Assembly (NCBI RefSeq): GCF_022458985.1
Contig: NC_061774.1
Coordinates: forward strand, 20,740,697 to 20,804,696
Direction: 5' to 3'
Source: Mugil cephalus
Taxonomy: Eukaryota > Chordata > Actinopteri > Mugiliformes > Mugilidae
Length of the DNA stretch: 64,000 nucleotides
Shown here in pieces: positions 13,264 to 26,689 of this stretch. Under the pieces are notes generated by a model, which was not told the origin of the DNA, searched no databases, and worked only from the letters and a program-made list of their open reading frames with translations. How positions within the stretch are numbered: the first letter of the stretch is position 1; each line of letters begins with the position of its first letter. The position numbers were made by a program, and so were the translations under genes.

Positions 13264-13461
13264 TCAAACATGCGCCGCAAACCGAGAGTTGTTGATGATT
13301 GTTTCACTACAAAGCTTTCTTTTAATCGCGTTCAACCAAAATTGTCTACGACTGGCAGTAGCTGGTAAAACAGCTGGTATGCGATAAAACTTTGAATCAG
13401 TGTTTTTTCCCCCCACAATACAGCAAGTCATATTTTTATGACTGACGGTGACAGTGTTCAC
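13264..13461 (-). pseudogene. THAP zinc-finger domain remnant, transposon-derived
   Basis: A 65-codon minus-strand frame contains CCIVGGKNTDSKFYRIPAVL, then RRQFWLNAIKRK and NNSRFAAHV. This follows the THAP pattern: start Cys pair, FYRIP, RxxWLxAIKR, and a Cys-x-x-His end. Key ligands are lost: the second Cys is Gly, and the Cys of the final C-x-x-H is replaced. THAP domains are carried by P-element, Kolobok and related transposons in fish. Flanks include GTCGTCAGTGTGACGTAGCC at about 13,500 but I could not find a matching second end. Confidence 0.6.
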
Positions 13462-15092
13462 CCCAAGCTTCCTTCTGTTTTGTCGCCAGCTACCGTTATG
13501 TCGTCAGTGTGACGTAGCCATGAAAGGATCTATGCTTAAACTTGTCTCGAAGAGCTTCAGATTGATTCATATTTTTATTTTCTGATTCTTTAAGACTGCG
13601 ATAAAAATAAAACCTCTATTTGTCCCACAATGGTGAAATTGTAGTTTGCAACAGCTACATAGGGGCAGAAAAATAAAAAGAATAAAGAGAGGACTGTATA
13701 AAAGATAAATAATAAGATGAAATAGAATAGAATAAGCAATAAGTATTGGCATAACCTAGTTGTATTACAACTCATCTGTGGGTTCACACGGTTGGCATAA
13801 AATTAAGATAACAACACAATTTCTCAGTACGTTTTACTTATATAATTAAAATACAAAGAATATGAAGTCGGGTTCGATATGAGAAAAACATCCTGAAATG
13901 GTGGCATGTTTAATTTATACTATTACAACACTATCCTGAAAACTGTTTGCAATACTTTCAACACTCATATGTGTAAGTAACACAGAATAGCAACACCCCC
14001 TCAGCCAATGTTAGACATTTTATAGCATAGTTGTAACATAAACATCCAGTCACACCAACAAGGGTGTGAAGCTAATAAATCTACAGTCAGCTCCTGAAAT
14101 AGTAAAATTATATTTCACAGTCACAGCAGCGTTTGCAAAACATAACATACGGGTTACATCATTTTGTAGAACTCTATAAAAGACGCACCACAACAGCCAT
14201 CTAAAGGGATTCATCACTTCTCCGCTGCCCATTGTAAGCGCTGCTTTCTTTCAGCCCACTTATACTTTACATACTTTTTTCCACTTCGTAGTGCTTATTT
14301 CAGATGCTAATCCTAGTGCAGCGTTTCTTTGCAAGCAGAGTAAACACTCAAGCACCTTATTGGCTTTATTTGGAAGTTGACTAGTGTGTACATGAGAGAG
14401 AATGAGTCTGTATGTGTGTGTGTATGTGTGTGTGTGTATCGGGCCCATTACATAATAATGGATTAGCACGTAAAGGTATTCAGACCAGTCGGGGGATTGC
14501 CTTTATTAGACAGCTGAAATAACCTCATTAACGCCCACATGCAGCAAGCACACACACACAAACAGTGAGTGTAGCATAACTGTCTGTACTAAACAAAGCT
14601 AACATACACACAAACAAGTTTCCACACACTTCAGTATCTTTCCATTCGAGTGAGTCAGTTAAGACTTGTTCAGTCGACTTGCACAGAACAACGTTTATAC
14701 CGTACATCGCAAACCCATCAATGCTAGACTGAACGTTGTCCAGGTCTTTATCTGCGAACTCTGGTGAGAAACTGATTTCTGTGAAAAATGATTGCAGAGG
14801 ACAGCGAATGCTGGCACTAGATGCGAACAGTGAGCTCCTCTGTCAGTGATGACTGTAACTTAACTCTGTGCACGGGGTTTCTGTCATTCTGACGCAAAGC
14901 AAATCCAATCTTGTTCAGGCTTAATGCTTCAATGTGACCAGTGTTACTAGAGTCATTGCACCACAGGCTTATGGTGCTGACTAATTGGCTACTATCACCG
15001 CTGACGAGCAGATGCCTGACATGAGAACGACGCTCCCCCACTGGTACGGGTTGACTCTAAGCAGAGCATTTTGAGTGTTTACATTCAGTACA

Positions 15093-15632
15093 TTTACATG
15101 CACGTGAAAAAAAAAAAAAAAAAAACGAATTATTGCCTTAATCTGACTTCAACTGGACAACTTAAGTACATGTAAACACATTACTCTGACTAAAATCAGA
15201 GTTCCCCTTATGCGATTAAGACACCCAGATAATGCGATTGCAAATCGCTTTTCTCCGACATGTATACACTTAATCGGACTTTAACTGGACAACACGTGTG
15301 GGCAGCCTCCACAACCGCTGTGTATGACCTCAGAACAAAAACATCCAAGAAAGCCAGTCGCAGAAGAAAAAGGTAAACACAGCTGGTAGAAGAACCATAT
15401 ATAGAGTGCACATCACATACAAGATTAAAAAAGCTGAACTATTATTCACTTAGTTGTTGTTTGAAATGCCGGTCTCCCACATGAACAGTTCTTGTTTATT
15501 ATATGACGTAATAGATCAACCGGACACATATTGCCCCCTAGTATGGAGGAAGAGGACATGTTCCCATCAGTTATTCGATTTTCTCCATTGCATGTAAAGC
15601 ATAGCTTGATTAAGCTGTGCATGTAAACACAC
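15093..15632 (+). mobile_element. Non-autonomous inverted-repeat element, family A, copy 2
   Basis: Starts TTTACATGCACGTG and ends GTGCATGTAAACACACT, so both terminal inverted repeats (TTTACATGCAC) survive. A block before the 3' end (GACAAGGACCACATTC in the other copies) is deleted. Same orientation as the other two copies, in the CRACD-like intron. Confidence 0.85.
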
Positions 15633-17445
15633 TGACTTATCTTGCCTTTATGTTGAAATAGTTTTAAATTCCCAGCCTCACCACTAGAAGCTGCTACGTC
15701 ATACACCGTGGTCCTTTAATCCGGGTAATAAAGTGTACACAGCCTTTCATCAGTCTAACGGGGATAACCTAATCCAGAAACATAGTGTAGTAATAGGACA
15801 AAACAAATCCACTCCACTTGAGTCTTAATTGTTCTGTACCTCCAACTAAACCAAGCTAATATCAACGTAATTACATTACAACAGCTATTAGGGACTGAGG
15901 AGTAAAGGGCTTAAAATGTCTCGGCAAGAGAGACGGAAGCTTAGCAAACTGTATAATGTATGGGAGAAATCTCTTACCGCTTGTAGGTAAAAGACTATTG
16001 AAATCCGGCGTCTATCGGTACAACTGCGTCTAGTTTGAGAAATCTTGTAACCGTCTCCTCTTTTGGCCAGTGTGATTAAATTATAGTGACCATTTTCCAT
16101 TAGGCTTAAACGGAACAAACCCTTTAGTTATGTGGCGGTACAGAGTAAAAGCAGAGCAAAGTCATATGAAGGCTGTTAGAGCCGAGTTAACAGTGTTTAA
16201 TGAATGAAAGATCTGTTTTCTGCCCTCTCCTGAAATAGGTCTGTTCATTCACAGCCGGTTTTAAGAATTTAGTTGTTCATGCTGCATTTTTGGACAAAAG
16301 CAAAATGCTGTGATGGTTCCTGGGTTCCCGTGGTGTTCTGTTGTTGTAGGAGATGGACTGAAGACCTATTTTTAGCTGCTTAGCCAGCACAGAACTAAAA
16401 GAAAGAAAGAAAGAAAAAACAACACATATTCCCCATACTATATTTGAGACACAAAGCAAGGTTGAGATGAGAGGCTGAGCAGAGGAAGTTGGCCACGGTA
16501 ATGTGATGTTAGTGGGTCTAAGGGAAGCCAAAAAGCCTCCAATTTCCAGAGAGAAAGAGGGAGATGAAGAAATGAGTCCAGACAGGATAGCAAGGGAGGA
16601 GAAGGATTTGCCAGCTGCAATGAAAAACTTGGCTGAATCCGGGATGAACCACTGTGTACAGAACTGCAGAAGGACATGTTGTATATACAGACATAAGCAT
16701 TCATGGTGTGTACACAACATAAGGTATGCGCCATATGTCCTGTGGCGGCGTACATTTAACCAGCTTCCGAACGCCATTGCATGTTCGAAGCCACCTGAGA
16801 TTTTGTTGGCGTGGAGCAGGAGCACACATGCACTGCAGAGAATTACGACATTTCAGATTCAAATCAGGCTAATAACCTTGGCCAAGTCTCATTCCCCGTC
16901 TCAGATTGTCTCTCTCCCCCCTCTTTATCCCTCTTTTTTTTTTTTTTCTCCTGTGCACATGCAGCGAATCACACTGGAATTAGCATACCGATGGCATCCA
17001 CTTTGACAAAGTGCTCATCAGAACTCCTTCATTAGCCAAACCTCCCTTTTGCAGCAAATGAAGCGCAATTACGAGGTCAAACCAGCTTTTTATCACGAAC
17101 AGCTGGGGTAAATTTCATCAAAAATATAAAGAGTTTAGCGATGCATTCCAGGACTGGAGCTAAAGTGGGATTAAATGCATTTGTTTTACAGTCGACTATG
17201 TGTTCATAAAGACTTGTTACTCTGGTCTGCACTAAATATTGTGATCTCATATAAACGTTATGTTAATGACTCCTAGGACACAACTATAAACCAACATAGG
17301 AAGTAAATCACAGTGTAAAAATGAGGCTGCTGCACATCTTAAACGATAAAATGTGCTTTGGATCAGATCCAGAATGAAAACCGTCATCCAGACGTCAAAC
17401 GCTAGTTTTGCCTCCTGAATCAGTCTTGCAATCATAGTCCTAAAG

Positions 17446-17765
17446 CACGGGTCTTCAACAGGGGGTCCGTGACCCCTAGGGGGTCAGCAGAGGCACCGAA
17501 GGGGGTCGCAAAATCTTTGGTTGATTAGACATTTTTTATGCATTTTGTTTTTTAATTTTCTCTCCAAAATTTTAATTCATTTAAATACACATTAATATGA
17601 ATCCAGCATATTTTAGTAAAGGGATGAGGGATAGCATAACACTGAATGCAAAATGATAATAATAATTCATATTTATAAATAGCACTAGGCCCGACTTTAA
17701 TATAGAACATACCTAATAGGGGTCCCTACTTAATTTCTCTATAAGTTTGAGAGGAGACCCCCTTC
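17446..17765. mobile_element. hAT-like non-autonomous element, family C, copy 1
   Basis: Left end CACGGGTCTTCAACAGGGGG and a right end containing GAGACCCCCTTC. Flanks TCCTAAAG (17,438-17,445) and TCCTAAAA (17,766-17,773) match at 7 of 8 bases, a likely 8-bp target duplication. The left part repeats at 56,611 (shared: GGTTGATTAGACATTTTTTA). No coding capacity. Confidence 0.7.
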
Positions 17766-18446
17766 TCCTAAAACACTGTATTGACAAAGACCAGACGATT
17801 GTTCATACTAACTAGACGTCTGTTTCAATTAAAAATATGAATGATACAACACTTAACTCAAAGTGTGGATCAAAGAGTGGATCCACAAAGGTAGGACCTC
17901 TTTTTTTTTTCCACATTTGAAGTGTGACTGGCACTCAATGCATCCTCCATCTTCTGCTATGGTTTAACGGCACTTACCTTCCATCAAGTGCATTTCAGAT
18001 AACGTTTATTGACATTTATCAATTTAGCTCCAAAGCCAGACCATTGAGATTTCATTAAACTGGTATTCTTCCACTCATATGGAGACAACGAATAACCTCT
18101 GCACACAACTGGAAAGTCCTACGACCTATCAGAGCCATGTTATTGGAAACAAGTACAACTCTAGGGAGCTCAGATGAGTGATAGTGATGACTACATCAGG
18201 CCGGCTTTCAGGCTACCGCAGCAAAAAAAGAAAAGAAAAGAAAAAAGGAGAGTCAAATAAATGGAAGTTTAAGATTTGCAGCAAAAAGGTGGCAGCCAAA
18301 GAGAAATGGATTGTTAATCAAAATTATTTGTATGACAAATACTGGTCAACAAAAAGTCTTTTTACACTTATGTCAGGTGGGCAGTCTACTTGTTGTTCTG
18401 CAAGCAGGATAAAGCAGCAGAGGTATCAGGGGTTCAAGGAATAGAT

Positions 18447-19273
18447 GGTATGCATTGACGTCACTGCTGTCTGGGGCCACGCCCCCTTGAGTGGCAAAAA
18501 CATGGTGAAGTTTATCAGTAAATACAGCGAGACCAGGAAAAATATGGATTATCAGATCAAATTAAGGACAATTGGACTCGACAGTGATCCATGGATTTGG
18601 AAAAGTGTATTAGCCTCAGCTTCAGTTAGTTTAACTTAGTTTTATCATTTAATTTCAGTTATGATAAATGTACCTAAAAAAAAAGATGCTAACGCTAAGA
18701 GCTTTACCGAGAAATAACGTTAGCCATCTGACTGGACGTTAAAATGATGAAGAGAAGTGATCGCAAATATTCCGTTTATTGTTTTATTGTTTTATTGTTT
18801 TTTATTGTTGGAACTGAAATAGTTACTGGCCTTAACTACGCCAAAACAACAACATCGACAAACTCATCTGACAGCCCTGCAGAACGAAACTTAAGAAGTA
18901 ACTTAATGTATGACTTCATCAAAAAATACCGCATTAATTAATATTACCTGACTCTAAATATGAACCACAACACCAGGTTTCGGTGCCTGGATTCCAGTTG
19001 TTTTTTCAGTAATGCAGCGATCCATTGACATTTCTCTTCTCTTTGGCAGTCGGAGATATCTGTAAAAATCTATCTCCATGACTGCTTTTCAAATCTGTTG
19101 GTACAGTCATTCGCAAAACAGCTGGTCACCTATTTTGAAGGTGAATTCATTTCACAATTTAAAGCCTGTGATTCAAACTAATGCTGCTAATCTCCATGAT
19201 CAACCGTCGCTGTTTGCCACTCAGTGGCCGTAACCACGGAGACTTCCGCTGGCTGTGACGTCACGTGAATACC
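18447..19273. mobile_element. DNA transposon, family D, with CRE-containing inverted ends
   Basis: Left end GGTATGCATTGACGTCACTG at 18,447 pairs with the reverse complement of the right end, GGTATTCACGTGACGTCACA, at 19,273; a second inverted block GAGTGGCAAA follows about 40-50 bp inside each end. Length 827 bp. Inside are short frames that do not match a transposase I recognise. Each end holds a perfect TGACGTCA (18,456-18,463 and 19,256-19,263). Part of the interior recurs at 57,967-58,140. Superfamily uncertain; the sharp GGTAT ends suggest an ISL2EU- or Kolobok-type element. Confidence 0.75.
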
Positions 19274-22200
19274 CTCTATAGTAGCTATTCCTGGATCTGG
19301 ATCACTGTGATGAACCACTGAGCACAAGGTCCGGTCTGGCTTTTTAATCTTGTCACATGTCCTCTCTCTCCACGTTATTTAATAAAACATTAATGGGGAA
19401 CAGCATGTGAAGCAGGCGGGCGTCTTTTCACGATAAACATCTTTCACTCACCCATTTATCTCTCCCCAGATGTTAAAAAGCTTTTACTAGACTTTTGTTA
19501 TTGTCGGACCCATCTCTATTACTTGAAGGAGCTCAATTTGAGCCGGAGGGCCTTAAAAGGATATGAGAAATATATAATAAATGAAGCCAGATAACACAGC
19601 TCTACGCCAACATTTCTTTACTCCACACTCCCCTCCGTCCTCTGCACATTCTTTTTTACCTCCTGCCTCATTTTCTCACCATCCCTCCTTTTCCTCTTTG
19701 TCTGCCTCTTGCCCAGCTGCACAAACCTAGCTGGAACGTGGCCTTCAGAACCACGGTATTTCCTCTTGACCCGTTCAACTATTCCATGCCTGCATGGTCA
19801 GCATGAGACGGTGACCAAGGAGGAAATTATTCATTACATTTCACTCGTGAACAATGTTACTGTAATTTCCCCATGCGATACATTGCAAAACAAGAATTCC
19901 TGAGAAACTTTTCAAAGTTGTTATTTTCTTTTAGAATATATTGCACTACACAGAGGCTTACTTATGTCGGTTTTGGCCTCTCCTCACAAAATACCTTCTG
20001 TGGTTGAGGACTGGCTGGCTGAGGCTAGCAGTATCATTGCTGCTAAAGCCATAGTTTCCAGCTGGAATACCAAGTGTCGTGAAAGCTAGCTGGAGCTAAC
20101 AGGCTAAGACCAGCGCTGCACAAAAAGTGTCTTTCAACTGTATTTGGATCGGTTTCGAGCACATTGCTTCATTTCTAAATACTGAAAAAGATACCTAAAA
20201 GCAGTGGTGTGTTTTCCCTCGCCTGCTGTGGGTTGTTTATACATCGGAAACATGACTACAGCTAAAATATTCAACCCACGTTACCCTGACACACCAACCT
20301 TGGAATTCCCAGCATTAAGCATTAAGCATTCACGCAGTCATAATCTTATCTCATTTGGCATTATTATATGTCAGTGAACTACAATGACCTTTATCGTAAA
20401 GTATGATGGAGCGCACATGCTCCGTGTTTTTTTTTTGGAGAGACCTGGGCCTCGAAAAGTCCACCTCCCGGTACCGCTGAGGAATTCAGACAATCTGTGC
20501 AAATCGCTGATAAAAATGTAGTTTGTTTCGAGTTGAACTTGTGCCAAGTTAAACCTGCAATCAACAAAGAGGAGAATGGGAAACACCACACGACAAAGGA
20601 AAGTGAAGTGTTTGCACGGAGCCGCAAAGTGTGTGAAACTAAACCAGATTCCTATTTGTAAAGCAATCAGAGTTCCAGATAAGTCTAAATAGAAAGCTTC
20701 TCGGTACAGCGAGTCAGACTGTATATGAGTAATCCAGCAGAACATCACGACCGTCCACAAGCACATAGTTGTAATTTCTGTGACAATCAGGGTAAAGTAC
20801 ACAAAGCTAATTCCATGGAAAATCATTCAGGTTCACCCAACAGATCTTTTTGAGTGCCCCTATAATATTAATATTAATTTCTGTACTGACTGAAAGCTTA
20901 AACCAAGCCACTCTTCGTCAAGTTCAGATTTAAACTCAATGTAGAAAACAGCATTATTGTCCAAATAGCTTCAGCCTCTTTTTTTTTTTTTTTTTTTTGT
21001 TACCACTGAGGTTTGGTTATGATCGAGAAACCATTCTTTTTGGGTTGGGGGTTCCTCTCGTCTTCCAGCTCTTCTTCCTTTGCCACATTCCCTCCTCCCG
21101 TCTCCTCTCTCTCCTCCTGTTTGAAGAGGGCTCCGCTCTTAGCAACAAGCCTTACATGGACTCAAGACAGAAACTGACCAAACACTTCCATCAGTCACTC
21201 TGCACAGTCTACATTCATTTACAGCTGCATCACCATTCCTGCTGTACAAACGCTACCTACTGTGGTTACATAATGGCCGCGGAGCACAAAAACACAGTGG
21301 GGCCTGGTGAGAATGTGGGGATACCCAATTTTGCATTCTCTGGTTTAGTATTTATAATGTGGAGGCTGAAGCTAAACAAACCTTTTTGCAGAAATCAAAA
21401 ACATAATACCATGAGCAAAAATTACACCAAATGGGTTAATGCCAATTAAGGCTTTGTTATGTCTTGAGCTCGCTGTTATGGCTGTTAAGCTTTTCTATTC
21501 TTGTGCAACACGTGCAGTTTACAGTGTTCAACGAGGGCACTCGAAACAGTTTGTTTTTCTCAAACGATGGGTAGACTAAAGCAGGCTTCACGTGTTTAAC
21601 TTGAAAACCTCAATGTTATTGTGTGAAATAATGACTGAATAGCAAACTTTATTTTCTTTTAATCATGGGAGTTGGTTTAAAAACCTGGTTTGTGTGCAAA
21701 TGTGCAGTAGTTTTATGTTTTATTGTTCATGTGAAACGACAAAAAGAAGGTCTTTTAGGGTAAATCACTAAAACATTCAGCAAATATAAATAGTTTGACT
21801 GGATTTTCTGGAGCATATATTGACTAATAACATCCAATACAGACCATAACAAACCTGACATAGTTATATAATCGTAATATGTAACCTACAACCCCACAGA
21901 ATAATCCAATTTCAGCTTCTTAGAAGATTAACACAACCTTCTAATGAATTCTTGACACTTTTGGTTTCGAAAAAGGCAAAGGTTCAATAAATTATACCAC
22001 CAGCTTTTTGTAAAACACAAACAGCCCCACGAACAAAACTAAGGCACTTGTCGAGAGCAAAAGTCTGAGTTATGATTGTCCTGATCCCCTCATCCAAGGA
22101 AGGGGTTTAAAGAACGACAAACGGCTTTGTGGTTGAAAAGTTTTAGCTAACGGAAAGTAATAGCACCATTGATGTATTCCAGGAGTTCCAGATGCCACTT

Positions 22201-23353
22201 CCAGTGCTGGAGAATGGAAAACTCCTGTGTGGCCCAAAAAGCATTTCTCAAGGGACAATGTAAAGATGTGGCTTAAGTGTTCTTCCAGCTATAAACGCCA
22301 AGAATATCACATACTCGACTTCCTTTGTTGAAATTCAGCCTCTGTATAACAAGCCGTTGTCAGGAGTGAATGAAGCTAGTCTTGGGTTCTAGGCAACACA
22401 ATTGTGATTCTTTACTTGGAGCTAATCTCCACTGCTTATAATGCACTTTGTTTCTGTGAGTCACACACAAACAAAATGTTTGTCTTAGTCCACTCTTCAC
22501 TGCTGAGTGGGCCATAAAAGCTTGTATTGTGGTCCATGAGACTGAAAGGACAAAGAAAAGTGGATGGGGGTATCACTGTGACCGACACCACATGCACTCA
22601 GCTCCGGTACAAAAAAAGATACTTTACTGTAGTCAAAAAAACTAAAGGCACTCATTATGCTAACCCTCTGTGGTCAGATCACACTGCCAAGCCCAGAGTC
22701 CTATATTTAGTCAATTCAAAGCGTAAAAGTCACCGAGGACTTCCATCAGCAAGAATGGAGACATGCACTCAGATTTAAAAGAGAAAGAAAGTCAGTTACT
22801 TGTTTGGTAACATGTTGGTCCTGTGTCAGAGACAGTTTACAGGAAATCATGCTAACTCCTCTGACTTGCCAGCGAAACACAAACCAAAAGCTTTAGTATA
22901 CGTTCTCTGGATTTCTGACTAATCATTCAGTCCCAGTTACAATCAGGTACTTGAATCAGCTCTGAGTCATCCAGCGAAATAACCGTTCCAGCAACAAGCC
23001 ATCAACTGTCTCAGTGGACAAATAGAAACAACACTGGGATTAGACTTAAGTGTCAACTGTTAAATGCTCAAGATGCAAATGAAGGTCAGCGCACTCTGCA
23101 AAGTCACACTGTGGACACCATGTTGTAAAACAAGTAGTTCCAGTACATTGCTGTGGACGGTACCAGTAGAAAATCAGTGGTCTTTGTAATCAGAGTTGTG
23201 TGTTGACAATGTTAAAACATCCCTCACGCCTAATAACACACCACGTCCTGCAGCAGGAGACTGTGAAGACGCAGCTCAATGAAGAAATGTTGGATTATGA
23301 CACTATTTCCAGGTGTTGAAATCTTCAGGAAATATTATAGGACTGAAACTTAC

Positions 23354-23388
23354 TTGCGCCCCTTAAAGCATCCATATAACCCGGCCAT
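23354..23388 (-). CDS. Candidate alternative first coding exon of the CRACD-like gene (MAGLYGCFKGR)
   Basis: On the minus strand an ATG with a strong start context (AAC before, G after) opens MAGLYGCFKGR, 11 codons plus 2 nt, followed at once by a consensus donor GTAAGT (23,353-23,348). The exon ends in phase 2. The acceptor of the exon at about 7,268 accepts phase 2 in frame: five or six extra codons lead straight into that exon's own ATG. The stretch upstream, about 23,400-24,120, is rich in purine/pyrimidine tracts and could hold its promoter. Seen: the ATG, open codons, donor and matching phase. Inferred: that it belongs to this gene. I do not recognise the peptide, and a short ATG-plus-donor can occur by chance. 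Confidence 0.5.
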
Positions 23389-26300
23389 GTTGGAGCGATG
23401 AAGTGTCTTTCTCTTGCTCTGATGGTATCCCCCTGGTATACAAATACGAAACCTTCAAATCCAACCCCCTCCGCGTCTTCTTGCGCTCTTTGTCAATCGA
23501 TGGCTTTTTGCTCTTTGCGAGAAGAGAGAGAAGATGCCACTCCACCAGAGAAGCTCGCTCACGTTTCCATCCTCCGAGGAGGTTCCTCCTCCTTTTTGAG
23601 CTCCGCTGAAGTCAAACTTTACCCAGAACTCTCCTCTTCCACACCTTCTCAGTGGAGGCGCAACAGCAAACCCAGTCTCAACCACTCCAGTTCTGGCATA
23701 CGACAGCAGCCAAAGTGTTATTATGACAGAATTTTACACAGGAAATATAACACTATAGGAGGTTGTTGAAACGGCAGATTCCTTTTCAAATGAGGCTGGA
23801 TTTAAAAAAAAAAAGAAGAAAAAAAAAAGAAGTCTTTCTCTGAAGAACGACTACTTTTGTTGTCCAAACTCAAACTAGTCCAAACTGAAGGCGCAGAATA
23901 CAGTGGTGAAAACAATGGACCACAGGACTGACTGGCTGCTGCATGCCTCGCTCCTCTCTTCCCAGTCACCGCGACCGGGTAATGCTGCAGAGGGAGGGAG
24001 TGTGACAGATAAAGAGGGAGGAGTGAGGGAGGAGGCATGTGGGAACAAGATACCCCCCCACCCTCCCCCCATAACTGTATCCTCCACTCTTTTCTCTCTT
24101 CTGTCTCTTTCTACAGTTTAACTGTGCTGTAAACCTAACAAATGATGAGATAGTCACCACAGTGAGATTTTACATTGTGTATCTGTGGCAGACACATTGG
24201 ACGACCACAGATCTTGGCTGTATCTTAAAAAAGAAGAGCTGATAACACAGAAAGCTGAACTTTAGGCGCATCTGAGACATACATCTGAAGGGATTAGGAT
24301 TTACTAATGAAATAGTTCTCATAAGTGTCTCATAAGCAGCGCATGTTAACAAGGCCACTTTGGTTCTTATGATAATGGACGAGTGACTAACTTTACTATG
24401 AGCTGTTAATATAAATGGACAACAATTTCTTGAGAGGTGGACGACACAAATCAATACCACTCTCCTGTCCAATCTTAAGTAGACTAAACAGAGTGTCTGG
24501 CTCTCTAGAAAGGTAACAAAGTCCCTCCGCCAGCACCGCTAACGCCCATAAGTTAACATGTTAATTCGTACACAGGCAGGAATCTAATAACCTCCCGGCC
24601 TCCCATCCTGGACTATTTCTGTAGCCGAGTCCAGTGACTTCCTCACAATGAGATGGTGAGAAGTCATGCAGGAAGTCACGAGCACAGTCCCAGCACCTTT
24701 TATATGTCGTCCTTTTAACCCTTTAAGACCTGAACAAAAACAAAAAAAACTCTGCCATTATGGTAATGATGACGCAACGCTGCTGTCAGCTGCAAGTTGC
24801 ATGACTGGGTAGACACAGGAAGAGAGACTTGTTTGGAGGAATTTGTTGGGAAAAAACTGAGTTAGTTATACTCCTGTGATGTCATGAAGGTCTTCCGGAC
24901 AAAAGCACAACTTCCCAGTGTTCAGCCACACTTTGAATTTTGTCAACAGAGCAAACCACTCTGAGTTACAGTAATTTAAATACCACGTGCTTTAACCACC
25001 AGTGACACGCTCAGACTTTAAAGGGTTAAAGGAATATCAAAAAGGTTTTTTGTGGGTGCTGGTTGCAGCTGACTGATTTATTCTAAACCTTTGAACAGGG
25101 GCAGCCCAGTCATTACCTCTAGTTTTTACGATATCCAAATCTAATTGCCGGCTGGTTTACATTAATACGTTCAGTGGGAGTGGTATAAATCTTCACTAAA
25201 AAAGGTGCATTTCAACATAACTGTGCATGTGAACATCTAATTATTACATTTTATCTGAGGAAAATATTAATGCACATTTCAACCCAAGGCAGCCTAAACT
25301 TGAAGTCGCTCTTTAGCTAAGAAGTTAATTTAAACTATTTGTTTAACTTTTGTCTTTTTTTTTAATGGAACTTTCCGTTGCATGCGACTGTACAACAACC
25401 TGCTGCGCTGTCGTCCTGCGGGTAGGAGTATTGCACAAGACTACACAAAAATAATAATACCACTGACACAACAGGAAGCATGGAAAGGGCTCAAGTCTGA
25501 CATTTTTACCTTGATATACCGAGAGTAGTAGAAGCTACGTAGACTTAAAACATCTGCTCAAGTAAGAAAACAGGATTCAGGAGCTATTGTGGAGACTCAG
25601 CAAAATGTTGTGAGTTGATTGAACTCAGTTCAATAAGCCCCAAACACATGGTTCTTGTATTTTTTTTAATGTACGGACATTAAATTAAACCCTTGACCTT
25701 AGCGCCTCACTGACTACCTCCATAGGCTCATAGTTTCTTGGGCAACTTTAGATTGCGGAAATACAGGGCACCCATTAATTTGCACATTGTGTACTGACAC
25801 AGTGTCCTTTCCTACTTTCATATAATGGGTTTGCATTTGTTAATCAATATTCAGCACTTTATTTTCCTATCTGACACGGGAGATCAATCAGGGATCGAAG
25901 TCGTTATTCTTTTAATGCAACTACAGCAAAGCTGCGTCTCACCACTGTCATCCGGACCTTTGGATGAACGTTGGAGCCGACTGTGTATTTAGCTACAAAA
26001 ACTGTACGTCAGTCTCCTTTGAAATGCAAAAACACAGAGCCTCATGTAAATCGTTCCATCCTTTCCCCGTGGGGGCCCTAGCGGTCGCGCAAGAGCCTGT
26101 CGCTGTTAATCGCTATAAGTGGGGAGCTTAACTACCTACAGCCAGCACCGCTCCATGTGCTTAGGCTGTGTGTGAGAGGCCGTGAGGTGACATAAGGGTT
26201 GATCCCGACGTTCCCTGCTGCTCGATCCTCCCAGACGCCCGCAATCAAGAAAAGGAGCCTCAAGTATCTCAATATGCGATCACATGCAGATAAAACCGAA

Positions 26301-26630
26301 CACAGTTTTCATGTTGTCACCTATGACAGGGCACGTCAGTACATGTTTCAATAGTCCACGGATTGGTGAGATTCAGTTCTGGGAGTCCTGTCAACTGATA
26401 GGACTCCTGAACTGAATCATACTACACAAACAGAGAAAGTTGGCTCAGGAGAGAGACAAACATAAGAACGAAAAAAAAATTAATGAAACGCGATATTAAT
26501 CATCAAAGCATTCACAGAAGAATGGCGTTAGAGGAATGAATTTCTCAATCCTAACATGCCCAGACGGAGCGTTGTCTGTGTGATTCAGTTTTCATTTTAG
26601 GCATGTTGAAGCTGTCCAAGTCGCTGGAGC

Positions 26631-26652
26631 GTGTGTGTGTGTGTGTGTGTGT

Positions 26653-26687
<35 letters not shown>
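26631..26687. repeat. (GT)n microsatellite
   Basis: Roughly 28 GT units with one GG interruption. Any open frame across it is only His-Thr repeats and is not coding. Confidence 0.95.

Positions 26688-26689
<2 letters not shown>

Larger units (their letters stand above)
7269..23353. other. Intron between the 7.2-kb coding exon and the 23.4-kb candidate first exon
   Basis: No further exon could be supported. Listed elements account for part: family B repeats (11.2 and 12.7 kb), the THAP remnant, family A copy 2, family C copy 1 and family D. An (AAAT)n run lies at about 7,660-7,680 and a TTG/GTT-rich tract at 10,236-10,275. Long T tracts occur at 16,935-16,948 and 20,981-20,998. The interval 16,960-17,130 is free of obvious repeats and AT-balanced, so could be conserved non-coding DNA. 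Confidence 0.6.

Noticed and set aside
16277..16825. 182-codon open frame on the minus strand, hydrophobic in places
   Set aside because: Overlapping open frames exist on both strands, there is no family similarity I recognise, no splice context, and it lies in an intron. Probably chance.
20371..20826. 151-codon minus-strand frame with membrane-like segments
   Set aside because: Hydrophobicity comes from T-rich DNA; no domain, and a second overlapping frame is also open.
20997..21449. 150-codon plus-strand frame after a long T tract
   Set aside because: No recognisable domain or splice signal; composition like the surrounding intron.
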